A stretch of DNA of 64,000 nucleotides from Streptomyces virginiae (GTDB lineage Bacteria; Actinomycetota; Actinomycetes; Streptomycetales; Streptomycetaceae). The stretch covers positions 62,001 through 126,000 of the forward strand of contig NZ_JOAK01000004.1 in NCBI RefSeq assembly GCF_000720455.1, written 5' to 3'. Under the pieces are notes generated by a model. It was not told the origin of the DNA. It saw only the letters and a program-made list of their open reading frames with translations, and ran no database searches. Positions 1-8,200 of the stretch are shown one piece after another. Positions within the stretch are counted from its first letter, which is position 1; every line of letters begins with the position of its first letter. The translations under genes and the position numbers were made by a program.

Positions 1-34
1 CGACGATCGGCTTGAGCAGCTTGAGATTCCGCAT
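1..34 (-). CDS. Start of a truncated gene, function unknown
   Basis: On the minus strand an ATG at 34-32 opens a frame reading MRNLKLLKPIV before the window ends. A good ribosome binding site (GGAGGGG) sits 6 bases before it. The frame lies just downstream of a Tad-type operon on the same strand, so it could be another tad gene or a Flp pilin, but 11 residues do not allow a call. The 110 bases between it and the response regulator gene hold no other feature I can support. Confidence 0.4.
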   Translation of the reverse strand, partial: MRNLKLLKPIV

Positions 35-144
35 CTGGGTCCCCTCCAGGGCCGGCGCCGTTGTCGATTCGCGGACGGTACGGCGCGTTACCAACAGTTG
101 CAAAGGGTCCCGGGGCCCAAATACGGACCCACTGCGCACTCCGT

Positions 145-840
145 CTACCCATGTCCCGTCACCCCTGGGCGGGCGGTTCCCAGCCACCGCGCTATCGCCT
201 CGCTGCGGGTCGCGCTCCGGAGCTTCGCGAAGATGCGGTTGATGTGGTTCTTGACCGTCTTCTCACTGATGAAGCAGGTGGCCGCGATCTGTTGGTTGCT
301 CATCCCGGACGCGATGAGGTCCATAACCTCCTCCTCACGCGAACTCAGCCCGAATTCAAGCCGGTTGAGACGGTGATGCTCGGAAGACTGTGCCACATTC
401 CCTTGCGGTTGCGAAGAGGCCCTCAGCTCCGCGAGGACCGCGCTCGCCGCCGTCGGGCTGAAGTGCGCCCGCCCGACCCGTACGTCGCGCACCGCCGCGA
501 TCAGGTGCTCTGGCGTGAATTCGCCATGGATCAGATAACCGCCCGCACCCAGCAGCAGGGACTCTCGGACGACCCCGGCCTCCTGGCTGTACGTCAGCAT
601 CAGTACCGGAGCGAGCTGTACGAGGTGAGGGAGGGCCGAGATGCCGTCCACGCCCGGCATGCGCACGTCCAGCAGGATCACGTCGGGAGCGTGCAGACGT
701 GTCAGGTGCAGGGCTTCACCGCCGTCCGACGCGGCTGCCGCCACTTCGATGTCCGGGACGGCGGCCAGCAGGGCCGCCAGGCCCGCCCGGACGACCGGGT
801 TGCCGTCGGCGATCAGGACGCGGATCCGCACGGGCGGCAT
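145..840 (-). CDS. LuxR/NarL-family response regulator with degenerate receiver
   Basis: The protein has 231 residues, with an N-terminal receiver domain (about 5-120) and a C-terminal LuxR-type helix-turn-helix (about 165-207, LSSREEEVMDLIASGMSNQQ). The predicted phospho-acceptor is D58 in ILLDVRMPG, and a Thr is present at 83. The usual switch lysine is replaced (GGYLIHG, H105), and the acidic pocket reads ADG rather than DD. The start is the ATG overlapping the TGA of the upstream tadC-like gene (TGATG), which implies translational coupling. No histidine kinase gene is adjacent. It probably regulates the Tad operon or an associated output. A longer upstream reading of the frame is an antisense artefact. 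Confidence 0.88.
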   Translation of the reverse strand: MPPVRIRVLIADGNPVVRAGLAALLAAVPDIEVAAAASDGGEALHLTRLHAPDVILLDVRMPGVDGISALPHLVQLAPVLMLTYSQEAGVVRESLLLGAGGYLIHGEFTPEHLIAAVRDVRVGRAHFSPTAASAVLAELRASSQPQGNVAQSSEHHRLNRLEFGLSSREEEVMDLIASGMSNQQIAATCFISEKTVKNHINRIFAKLRSATRSEAIARWLGTARPGVTGHG

Positions 841-1733
841 CACCGTCCCCCGAACATCGCGCCGAAGTCTACGTTCGCCCCGTACACGAACCCGCCGATC
901 AACAAGATCATCGTGCCGGGCAGCATGAACATCGTGACGGCGAGCGTCGCTCGCGGGACGGCCCGAGCGGCCCGCCGCCTCGCGTTCTGTGCGTCCGTTC
1001 GGCGCATGTCCTCCGCGATGGCGATCAGCGTCTCCACGATCGGCGAGCCCAGCTCTTCGCCCTGTTGGAGGGCAGTCACGAACTGGGCGACTTGCTCGCT
1101 GTCGTTGCGCCTGCGCAGCTCGTCGAAGGCCTGGCGACGGCTGACCCCCATGGCCATCTGCTGCAGGGTGATCCGGATCTCGTCCGACCACGGCCCCTGG
1201 TACTTGTCCGCCACCCGCTCCAGCGCCTGCCGGAAGCCGAGCCCGGCGCTGACCACGACGGCAAGGACGTCGAGGAAGTCGGGCAGGGTCCGCTCGATGT
1301 GGTCGCGGCGGATCCGGATGGCCGACCAGAGTCCTACTTCGATCCAGAAGAAGCCGAAGGCCACCATGAGCAGGGCCAGGATCAGCTGCCCGTTGAGCAG
1401 CATCGCGAAGGCGCCGAGGCCGCCCAGGATCGCGTAGACGGCGCGGCGCGCAGCGTAGCGGTCGATGGTGAGCCCGGACGGGTTTCCGGCGGTGTCGATC
1501 TGCCGACGTTTGCGTGTCACCCGGTCCGGGCCCATCAGCCGCAGTATCAGCGGGGCGTAACGGATGCCTGCGCGGTCGACGATCGAGCCGACCACGGTGG
1601 TGCGGGTGGCCCCGACTTCGAGCGCGAGGGCCAGGTCGGTCGGAAGTTTGACATCGGCGCGGTAGAGCCGGATGCCGTGGAAGGCGCCGAGGACTGAGAG
1701 CGCCCCGGCCAGCGCCAGGAGCCAAGCGATCAT
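840..1733 (-). CDS. tadC: TadC-like type II/IV secretion F-family membrane protein
   Basis: This 297-residue protein is a predicted inner-membrane platform component of a Tad (Flp) pilus or secretion system. It has an N-terminal hydrophobic segment (about 1-20), a central pair of hydrophobic stretches (about 95-140) and a C-terminal one (about 260-285). These surround a cytoplasmic T2SF domain containing ERTLPDFLDVLAVVVSAGLG, the classic GspF/TadB/TadC signature. It lies 10 bases after tadB and its stop overlaps the start of the response regulator gene. TadB and TadC normally work as a pair that transmits the motion of the TadA ATPase to pilin assembly. Confidence 0.9.
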   Translation of the reverse strand: MIAWLLALAGALSVLGAFHGIRLYRADVKLPTDLALALEVGATRTTVVGSIVDRAGIRYAPLILRLMGPDRVTRKRRQIDTAGNPSGLTIDRYAARRAVYAILGGLGAFAMLLNGQLILALLMVAFGFFWIEVGLWSAIRIRRDHIERTLPDFLDVLAVVVSAGLGFRQALERVADKYQGPWSDEIRITLQQMAMGVSRRQAFDELRRRNDSEQVAQFVTALQQGEELGSPIVETLIAIAEDMRRTDAQNARRRAARAVPRATLAVTMFMLPGTMILLIGGFVYGANVDFGAMFGGR

Positions 1734-1743
1734 CCCCGACTCC

Positions 1744-2682
1744 TCACACGTCGATCTTGGACAGGCGGCGGATAAGGACGAAGCCGACGGCGAAGAGGCC
1801 GATGGCCACCAGAACGGCGGTCTGGCCGATGACGGAGCCGGTCATACGGTCCAGGGCGCCCGGCATCAGCAGGTCCACCAGCAGCAGCGAGCCGACTCCC
1901 ATCACCGGCACCAGATACGCCGTCACCGTCACCTGGGACAGCTGGGTGCGGATCTCGCGACGGGTCTCCTTGCGCTGCTCCAGCGTCACCGTCAGGTTGC
2001 GCAGGCTCTCCACGATCGCTCCGCCGGCCCGCGCCGACAGGACGAGGGTGGAGACGAGCACGACGAGTTCCCGCGAGGGCAGGCGCTCGGCGATCTCTCC
2101 GAGCGCCTCATCGATGGAGTGGCCCACGGCGAGCCGGTCGGCGACCCGCGCCAGCTCCTCGCCTGCGGGCGCGTCGAGCTCCTCGGCAGCGATGCCGATG
2201 GCCGTGCGCAGGGCCAGCCCGGCCTGGGTGGCGTTGGCGAGGATGCGGGCCAGGTCCGGGAGCTGGTTGACGAACCGTTCGGTGCGGCGGGCACGCTGCC
2301 AGTTGAGGAAGGCGTTGGCCGCCCACAGGCCGATCAGGCCGGCCACCGGTCCGAAGAAGGGGGCAAGGAAGGAGGCGGCGACCATCCAGAGTCCGGCGAT
2401 GGCCGCACACACGTAGACGAAGAACTCGCCCACCGTGAGGTCCAGTCCGGTGACCGCGAGCTTGACCTCGATACGGCGGCCCAGCGCGGTCCGGCGCAAA
2501 CGGCGGTCGATCTTCCGGAAGCGGCGTACCCGGCCGAGCGGTTCGGGTACGCCGCTCGCCGAGAGGCGTTCGACGAGGGCGGCGTGCTGGGCGCGGCCGG
2601 CCGCGTACGCCTGGAGGCCGACGACCGCGAGCACGCAGGCCAGCAGGGTGATGCCGAGGGTGAGGAGGATCAGTGGGTTCAC
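1744..2682 (-). CDS. tadB: TadB-like type II/IV secretion F-family membrane protein
   Basis: This 312-residue inner-membrane platform protein is the partner of TadC. It has an N-terminal membrane segment (about 3-27), a hydrophobic pair near 85-130 and C-terminal segments near 250-300. The T2SF motif RFVNQLPDLARILANATQAG falls in the middle. The GTG start at 2682-2680 overlaps the TGA of the tadA-like gene in a GTGA arrangement, so translation is probably coupled. The length is typical for TadB. Confidence 0.9.
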   Translation of the reverse strand: MNPLILLTLGITLLACVLAVVGLQAYAAGRAQHAALVERLSASGVPEPLGRVRRFRKIDRRLRRTALGRRIEVKLAVTGLDLTVGEFFVYVCAAIAGLWMVAASFLAPFFGPVAGLIGLWAANAFLNWQRARRTERFVNQLPDLARILANATQAGLALRTAIGIAAEELDAPAGEELARVADRLAVGHSIDEALGEIAERLPSRELVVLVSTLVLSARAGGAIVESLRNLTVTLEQRKETRREIRTQLSQVTVTAYLVPVMGVGSLLLVDLLMPGALDRMTGSVIGQTAVLVAIGLFAVGFVLIRRLSKIDV

Positions 2683-4028
2683 AGGGCGGTCCGTGTGATG
2701 TGGGGCGTGGTGAGGGGGTCGTCCGGTAGTGCGACGCCGAAGGCCTGCGGGATGGGCTGGTTGTTCATGTAGAGGCGTTCGGCGATGCGGCGGGGCAGCG
2801 GGTAGTACTCGAAGAAGCCGTGGACGCGGCCGTCCGGGCCCATGGGCTGGGCGACGAACCGGCAGACGGTGGTGATCCGGAAGGGTTCGCGGCCGTGTGA
2901 TTCGAGGATGGAGATCTCCGTGATGCGGCGCGAGCCGTCGCCGAAGCGCGTCAGCTGCACGATGACGTTGACGGCGCTGTTGATCTGGTCCTGCAGGGCT
3001 TCGAAGGGGATCTCGACCTCCGACATGGAGGCCAGGGTCTGCAGGCGCGTCAGGGCGTCGGAGGAGCTGTTGGCGTGGACGGTGGCCAGCGAGCCGTCGT
3101 GGCCGGTGGACATGGCCTGGAGCATGTCGAGGGTCTCGCCGCCGCGGACCTCGCCGACGATGATGCGGTCGGGGCGCATGCGCAGGGAGTTGCGTACGAG
3201 GTCGCGGATGGTGATCTGGCCCTTGCCCTCCACGTTCGCCGGCCGGGATTCCAGGCGGATGACGTGGGCCTGCTGCAGCTGCAGTTCGGCGGAGTCCTCG
3301 ATGGTGATGATGCGCTCGCCCTCCGGGATCAGGCCGGAGAGGGCGTTGAGGAGGGTGGTCTTGCCGGTGCCGGTGGCGCCGGAGACGATCACGTTCATCT
3401 TCGCCTGGACCAGCCCGGACAGCAGCAGGAGCATCTGCTCGTCGAGGGAGCCGAGGGCGATCATCTCGTGCAGGGTGAAAGCGCGCGGGAAGCGGCGGAT
3501 GGTGAGGGTGGCGCCGGTCAGGGAGAGCGGCGGGATGATGACGTTGACGCGCTCGCCGCTCGGCAGGCGGGCGTCGACCATGGGATTGGCCTCGTCGACG
3601 CGGCGGTTGACGGTCGAGACGATGCGCTCGATGGTCTGCATGAGCTGCTCGTGCGAGGCGAAGCGGAGGGGGAGCTGCTCGACGCGGCCGGCCCGCTCGA
3701 CGAAGATCTGGTCGGGTCCGTTGACCATGATCTCGGAGATGGAGGCGTCTTCGAGGAGCGGTTCGAGCACGCCGAGTCCGAGTGCCTCGTCGACGACGCG
3801 GCGGATGAGCTGCGCGCGTTCGACGGTGGACAGGACGGGGCCCTCGCGGCTGATGATGTGCCCGAGTACGCGTTCCAGGCGCGCCCGGCGCTCGGCCGGT
3901 GCGAGCGCGGACATCTCGGCGAGGTCGATCTCCTCCAGCAGCTTGGCGCGGTAGGAGGAGACCAGCCGGCCGTCCTCGCGGGGGCTGTGGCGGTCGTCGG
4001 GGGTGCTGACCCGGGAACGCAGGCTCAT
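2679..4028 (-). CDS. tadA: TadA/CpaF-family secretion ATPase
   Basis: This 449-residue cytoplasmic hexameric ATPase powers a Tad-type pilus or secretion machine. The Walker A motif GATGTGKTT lies at 217-225 (K223). The Asp box is ITIEDSAELQ and the Walker B region RIIVGEVRGGE is near 288-298. These are hallmarks of the VirB11/CpaF type. I chose the ATG at 4028 (MSLRSRV), one base after the stop of the upstream TadE-like gene, rather than an in-frame start at 4082 inside that gene. The operon order tadE-tadE-tadA-tadB-tadC fits actinobacterial Tad loci. Confidence 0.93.
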   Translation of the reverse strand: MSLRSRVSTPDDRHSPREDGRLVSSYRAKLLEEIDLAEMSALAPAERRARLERVLGHIISREGPVLSTVERAQLIRRVVDEALGLGVLEPLLEDASISEIMVNGPDQIFVERAGRVEQLPLRFASHEQLMQTIERIVSTVNRRVDEANPMVDARLPSGERVNVIIPPLSLTGATLTIRRFPRAFTLHEMIALGSLDEQMLLLLSGLVQAKMNVIVSGATGTGKTTLLNALSGLIPEGERIITIEDSAELQLQQAHVIRLESRPANVEGKGQITIRDLVRNSLRMRPDRIIVGEVRGGETLDMLQAMSTGHDGSLATVHANSSSDALTRLQTLASMSEVEIPFEALQDQINSAVNVIVQLTRFGDGSRRITEISILESHGREPFRITTVCRFVAQPMGPDGRVHGFFEYYPLPRRIAERLYMNNQPIPQAFGVALPDDPLTTPHITRTAL

Positions 4029-4029
4029 G

Positions 4030-4425
4030 TCAGGGTCCCTCGGGATCGTCGTTGGGCATCGTGGCGCTGCGGGTGGTCTCACCGTTGCCTACGCCGGGCA
4101 CGATGGATTCGATCGTGATCCGGACGGTCACCGTCACCGCGTCGGGCGAGGTGTCGAAGGCGAAGGTGGTGCCCGGCCCACGCAGGCCCTCCCTGATCGC
4201 CGCGCGGCCCGCCGCATCGCCGCTTCCGGGCTTGCGAGCCTCGGCGCGCGCCGCAGTACGTGCCGCGGTCTCCGCCTGCTGCACGACGTACGCGGCCCAG
4301 CCCAGCTGGATTCCGCAGAGTGCGACCAGCAGCAGAAACGGGAGGAAGCCCACGTACTCCAGGGCCGCCTGGCCCCGGTCCCCCGCTTGGGCCCGGCGGA
4401 GGCGGCCGTACCGGTAGCGGTCCAT
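4030..4425 (-). CDS. TadE-like pseudopilin
   Basis: This 131-residue protein has the TadE signature near its N terminus: DRGQAALEYVGFLPFLLLVA, followed by a single hydrophobic helix (about 20-45). This is the pseudopilin type of segment that a prepilin peptidase would process. The rest is a small extracytoplasmic domain. The start is the ATG at 4425 (MDRYRYG), one base after the TGA of the preceding TadE-like gene. The same TGA-C-ATG spacing joins it to tadA downstream, so it sits inside a tightly coupled operon. Confidence 0.82.
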   Translation of the reverse strand: MDRYRYGRLRRAQAGDRGQAALEYVGFLPFLLLVALCGIQLGWAAYVVQQAETAARTAARAEARKPGSGDAAGRAAIREGLRGPGTTFAFDTSPDAVTVTVRITIESIVPGVGNGETTRSATMPNDDPEGP

Positions 4426-4426
4426 G

Positions 4427-4804
4427 TCACTCCTCCTCTTCCTTCGGAGAGCCGGCCTCGCCCTCGATCGGGACGCCGATGTCGAGACCGGGGTACAGGA
4501 GCGGGAGGTTGAGGCTGACGCGAGCGGTGACGATCCCACCCGTCTCCGAACAGGCGACGGTCATGTTCCAGGCACTGCCGACGTGCGCTCCCGCCGCCGC
4601 CTGGCAGGCCGCGGGCCCGTGCACCGCCCCCGCCCGGGCCGCCTCGTCCGCCGCGTTGCCCGCCAGGGAGAAGGCGTAGCCGATCAGGACGCACTCCCAC
4701 ACCGCCGCCACCAGGAGCAGGATCAGCGGTACCGTGCCGACGAACTCGATCGCCACCTGGCCGCGGTCGCCCCGGTCGCCCCGGCCTCCTCTCCGGGCGG
4801 GCAT
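4427..4804 (-). CDS. TadE-like pseudopilin
   Basis: This 125-residue protein reads RGDRGQVAIEFVGTVPLILL, a TadE motif followed by one transmembrane helix (about 18-45), and ends in an acidic tail (KEEEE). It has two cysteines in the exported part (CQAAAG and VACSETG) that could form a disulfide. It lies 3 bases after the CpaE-like gene and directly before the second TadE-like gene. Two minor pseudopilins in tandem are usual for actinobacterial Tad operons. Confidence 0.82.
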   Translation of the reverse strand: MPARRGGRGDRGDRGQVAIEFVGTVPLILLLVAAVWECVLIGYAFSLAGNAADEAARAGAVHGPAACQAAAGAHVGSAWNMTVACSETGGIVTARVSLNLPLLYPGLDIGVPIEGEAGSPKEEEE

Positions 4805-4807
4805 CGG

Positions 4808-6079
4808 TCAGCCCTCCCGGCCGCGGCGCAGGCGGGAGACCGTGCCCGCGGCGCGCAGGGTCAGGGCGCCGCCCGGGGGGCCGGCGGGCGGCGGGGTGTC
4901 CGGGGCGGCGGCCAGGAGGCCGAGTTCGCCGGCCAGGGTCCACAGGGCCTGCTTGACCGTCGAGCGGTTGTCGAGGTCCTGGACGCGGCCCGCGTCGACC
5001 ACGGCCTGGAGTTCCTTGAAGGCGGCCGGGACGGGGGTGCGGGTGGCGCGCGTCTTGGTGATCTTCTCGATGAGGGCGGGCTGGATCTCGGTGTGCTTGC
5101 TCCAGCGGTTGACGACCACCGAGGTGTCCTCGGCCTTGCGGACCTGGAGCCGTTCCCACAGCCGGACCATGCGCTTGGCGGCCCGTACCGCGATCACGTC
5201 GGGGGTGGTGACCAGGACCGCGACGTCCGCCATCTCCACCGCGGCGGCGTTGGCGCCGGTCACCTGGGTCCCGCAGTCGACGACGACGAGCTCGTAGCGG
5301 CTGCGCAGGGCGCCGACGATGTGGCGGGCGGCCCGGTCGTCGACCTCCTCGCCGCGTTCGCCGTCGGCCGGGGCCAGCAGCAGCGCGAGCCCGGTGCGGT
5401 CCTCGTAGACCGCGTCCTGGAGGACCCGCGGGGAGATGTCCTGGATCCCGGCGAGGTCGGCGATGGACCGCCGGAACTGCACGTCGAGGTACGAGCCCAC
5501 GTCGCCGGCCTGGAGGTCCATGTCGACCAGTGCGGTACGCCGTCCCGAGGCGGCCGCGGCGAGCGCGAACTGGACGGCGGTGAAGGTGGTGCCCACACCG
5601 CCCTTGGCCCCGGTGACCGTGACCACCCGGCCGCCCGGTCCGGTGAAGGCGTCGGCGGCGCCCTTGCCCAGGTGGCGGCGGACGCCGACGGCCCACTGGG
5701 CGGCGGCCTGGACGCGGGCGGCGAGTTCCTCGTAGGACAGCGGCAGGCCGACGAGGCCCCGGGCGCCGGAGTCCATCGCGGCGGAGAAGAGCGCGGGGCC
5801 GGCGTCCGAGGAGACCAGGACGACACCCACCGCCGGGAAGCGCAGGGCGACTTCCCGGATGAGCTCCAGGGCGGGGACCGGGCCGATCCGCTCGTGGACG
5901 AGGACGACCTCGGGGAGGTCGTCGAGGGAGTCGAGGGCGAGCCGGGCGAGGGTGTCCAGCAGGGTGGTCGAGTCGGCGACCGGAGCCGCGGGCTCCGCCG
6001 ACGGGAGCTGGCTCAGCAGGGTGGAGAAGATGCGGGCGGCGTCCGGGTCTGCGACCGCGGGGAGGATTCGGGTGGTCAT
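4808..6079 (-). CDS. cpaE: CpaE/TadZ-like MinD-family localization ATPase
   Basis: The protein has 423 residues. The N-terminal third resembles a receiver-like CpaE domain (about 55-130, VVLVSSDAGPALFSAAMDSG). A MinD/ParA-type ATPase follows, with a deviant Walker A motif GAKGGVGTT at 157-165 and a Walker A-prime segment TALVDMDLQAGD. TadZ/CpaE proteins place the Tad machine in the cell. It lies 7 bases downstream of the cpaB-like gene and 3 bases upstream of the first TadE-like gene. Confidence 0.9.
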   Translation of the reverse strand: MTTRILPAVADPDAARIFSTLLSQLPSAEPAAPVADSTTLLDTLARLALDSLDDLPEVVLVHERIGPVPALELIREVALRFPAVGVVLVSSDAGPALFSAAMDSGARGLVGLPLSYEELAARVQAAAQWAVGVRRHLGKGAADAFTGPGGRVVTVTGAKGGVGTTFTAVQFALAAAASGRRTALVDMDLQAGDVGSYLDVQFRRSIADLAGIQDISPRVLQDAVYEDRTGLALLLAPADGERGEEVDDRAARHIVGALRSRYELVVVDCGTQVTGANAAAVEMADVAVLVTTPDVIAVRAAKRMVRLWERLQVRKAEDTSVVVNRWSKHTEIQPALIEKITKTRATRTPVPAAFKELQAVVDAGRVQDLDNRSTVKQALWTLAGELGLLAAAPDTPPPAGPPGGALTLRAAGTVSRLRRGREG

Positions 6080-6086
6080 CCGGGCC

Positions 6087-6788
6087 TCACTTGTCCCCGT
6101 CGAGGGTGTACGTACGGTCGCCCGCGGCGGGCGCGGAGTCGGTGCCGGGGGCGACCAGCGCGAGGCGCACGTGCTCCGCGAAGGACTCGGCGTACGCGAC
6201 GCGCTGGGTGTCCTTGGTGCTCAGGGCGAAGGTGATCGGCACGGCCTCGGAGGGGCCCTTGCGGTCGCTGTCCTTCTCCAGGGCGGTGAGCTTGCCGACG
6301 TTCAGGACCCGGGCGTTGGCGACGATGATCACCGAACGGGAGGGCTCGGTGTCCTTGGCGCCCTTGAAGGTGGCGATGATGTTGACCTTGGCACCGGAGG
6401 TGATCTTCCCGGCCACGCCCGTGGCCGCGTCGATCATGATGGCGATCTCCTGCTCACCGGGCTGGAGCTGCGGCCGGTCGACGAACATGTCCGTCTGGAG
6501 CAGCGAGCCCTTCTTCAGGGTGGTGAGCGCGATCTTGTCCCTGAGCGCGCCGAGGTCGGTGACGGCCGTGTCGGACAGCCACCGCTCGGGGATCCTGATC
6601 TCCTCGAACTGGCCGGCCGCCAGCGGGCTGTACGGGGCTATGTCGGCCTTGGCGCGGTAGGCGACGACCTCGGACCCGACCTTGGAGTTGACGTCGCCGA
6701 TCACCACGAGGACTCCGGCGAAGGCCCCCAGGGCGCACAGGACCGACAGGAGCAGCAGAATGACGCCGCGGCGCTGGCGTGAGTTCAT
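6087..6788 (-). CDS. cpaB: CpaB/RcpC-like pilus assembly protein with SAF domain
   Basis: This 233-residue protein has an N-terminal membrane anchor (about 8-30, GVILLLLSVLCALGAFAGV), a SAF domain (about 43-110, AYRAKADIAPYSPLAAGQF) and an RcpC-type domain with the motif GAKVNIIATFKG. In Tad systems CpaB/RcpC spans the cell envelope, often with a peptidoglycan-binding role. It is the first gene of the operon. The ATG at 6788-6786 follows a 50-base gap downstream of the zinc-ribbon gene. Confidence 0.88.
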   Translation of the reverse strand: MNSRQRRGVILLLLSVLCALGAFAGVLVVIGDVNSKVGSEVVAYRAKADIAPYSPLAAGQFEEIRIPERWLSDTAVTDLGALRDKIALTTLKKGSLLQTDMFVDRPQLQPGEQEIAIMIDAATGVAGKITSGAKVNIIATFKGAKDTEPSRSVIIVANARVLNVGKLTALEKDSDRKGPSEAVPITFALSTKDTQRVAYAESFAEHVRLALVAPGTDSAPAAGDRTYTLDGDK

Positions 6789-6838
6789 AGGCCGTACTAC
6801 CTCGCCGTTCTTTCTTCATTCGTACGTTCGGTCGTCGG

Positions 6839-7816
6839 TCAGGGTCTGGAGCGGCCGGTGCTCGCCGGCACCGCCTCGGACGGCGGTGGGGCGGTGAGCG
6901 GCGCGGCGCAGAAGCCGCAGCGGTCGCCGATGAGTTCCAGGCCGCACCAGCGGCACTGCTCGCGGCGGACCGAGGCGACCAGCTGGTAGAGCACGGACAG
7001 GTCGGGGATGCCGGCGGCGAACTCGACGAGCTTGGGGGTGCCCCACCAGGCGGGTGAGGCGGCCGGCAGCGGGCTCTCCAGGACTCCCTGCACCTGCCAG
7101 GCGGGGGCGAGTTCGGCGGCGACCCAGTCGGAGGTGAGCTGGCCGCGAGCGAAGGTGAGGTGCGTGGCGAAGTCGGGTCCGGCGGGCAGGTCCGCCGCCG
7201 CGCCGTGGGAGCCGTGCGACCCGGTGTGCGAGCCGTGGGACGCACCGTGCGACCCCCCGCGGCCGCTGCGTCCGCCGCGTCCGCGGCTTCCTCCGCCGGC
7301 GGATCCCAGCTTGGCCAGGTGCGGTGTCGGGTGGGCGAGTACGGCGAACTGCGCGCTCGGCGACCAGGACCGGGCGTGCGCCCCCAGCCCGACGGGCACG
7401 CGGACCCGGTCGAGTTTGGCGACGGAGCCGAGCAGGGCGCCCGCGAAGATGTAGTGGGACAGCAGCCGGGCCGCGGAGGCGATGACTCCGGGGCTGAAGT
7501 CGCAGACGCTGAGCTGGCGCAGCTGACGGGCCAGCAGGGCCGTGCCCAGCGGCGGCAGATCGATGTCGAGCAGCGCGATCCGGTCGGTTTCCAGGATCGC
7601 CCGGACGGTGTGCAGCCGCTGGACGGTGGGCCGCGGCAGCCAGGGCGGTACGAGGGCCACGACGTGGCCGTGCCGTTCGAGCAGGGCGCTGGTCCCGGCG
7701 AGCGCGGCCTCCAGGTCGTGCTGTTCGGGCGGGTGCAGCAGGGCGGCCCCGGGCGTGTGCCGGTCAGGGGCCGGCAGCACCAGGTCGGCGCTGGTGACAG
7801 CGATGGCGGTCGGCAC
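6839..7816 (-). CDS. Conserved protein with His/Gly/Ser-rich linker and C-terminal zinc ribbon, function unknown
   Basis: I do not recognise a named family for this 325-residue protein. The N-terminal 180 residues look like a globular domain with no clear catalytic motif. A low-complexity stretch near 185-215 (GRGGSHGASHGSHTGSHGSH) is rich in Gly, Ser and His. At the C terminus CRWCGLELIGDRCGFC has the two CxxC knuckles of a zinc ribbon. It lies just upstream of the Tad operon on the same strand, 50 bases before cpaB, and may be co-transcribed with it. The start is a GTG at 7816-7814. Confidence 0.75.
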   Translation of the reverse strand: MPTAIAVTSADLVLPAPDRHTPGAALLHPPEQHDLEAALAGTSALLERHGHVVALVPPWLPRPTVQRLHTVRAILETDRIALLDIDLPPLGTALLARQLRQLSVCDFSPGVIASAARLLSHYIFAGALLGSVAKLDRVRVPVGLGAHARSWSPSAQFAVLAHPTPHLAKLGSAGGGSRGRGGRSGRGGSHGASHGSHTGSHGSHGAAADLPAGPDFATHLTFARGQLTSDWVAAELAPAWQVQGVLESPLPAASPAWWGTPKLVEFAAGIPDLSVLYQLVASVRREQCRWCGLELIGDRCGFCAAPLTAPPPSEAVPASTGRSRP

Positions 7817-8200
7817 GCGAATTCCCCCGTTCCCCCACGTTCTCCCCGTACGCCCGGACTCTCGCGCGCTCGACGGGGACGCGTCGCAGCCGTGTCGCGT
7901 GCGCGCACCACTGCACGACCGCGGACGGCCCGTCGCCCATCCCCCCTTGCCTCAGCACCATAACCGCGTCACCCCTGGCAGGTCAGGGGCTTGGTGATTC
8001 CCGTGTGTAAGGCAGCGGTCACAGGTGACGGAAAACCCGGACAACAGGGATCACGCAATCAGCCATTTCAAGCCACTTTGCGAAGACTCTTGACACGAGG
8101 ATTGGTCTGGACCAACTTGGCAGCGCACGCCGTGAGTCGGCCCCACCCCCACACGGTCCGGCTCTCCCCCCACCACCACACCTCCCCCCACGGAGCCCAC
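7817..8200. other. Divergent intergenic region before the chitinase gene
   Basis: This is 384 bases without a convincing gene. It holds a perfect 5-base-arm inverted repeat, GTCAC-AG-GTGAC (8018-8029), a TTGACA hexamer at 8090-8095 that could be a -35 element, and the DasR-like box at 8101-8116. The part nearest 7817 carries the 5' region of the zinc-ribbon gene. I see no clear -10 for either direction. Confidence 0.5.
8101..8116 (+). promoter_or_regulatory. DasR-responsive element (dre)-like box
   Basis: ATTGGTCTGGACCAAC contains the inverted repeat TTGGTC-TG-GACCAA. It closely matches the dre consensus known for the GntR-family regulator DasR (roughly ACTGGTCTAGACCACT), which controls N-acetylglucosamine and chitinase genes in Streptomyces. 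It lies about 85 bases before the chitinase start and 5 bases after a TTGACA hexamer, a position suited to repression. The match is by eye. Binding is inferred. Confidence 0.75.
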
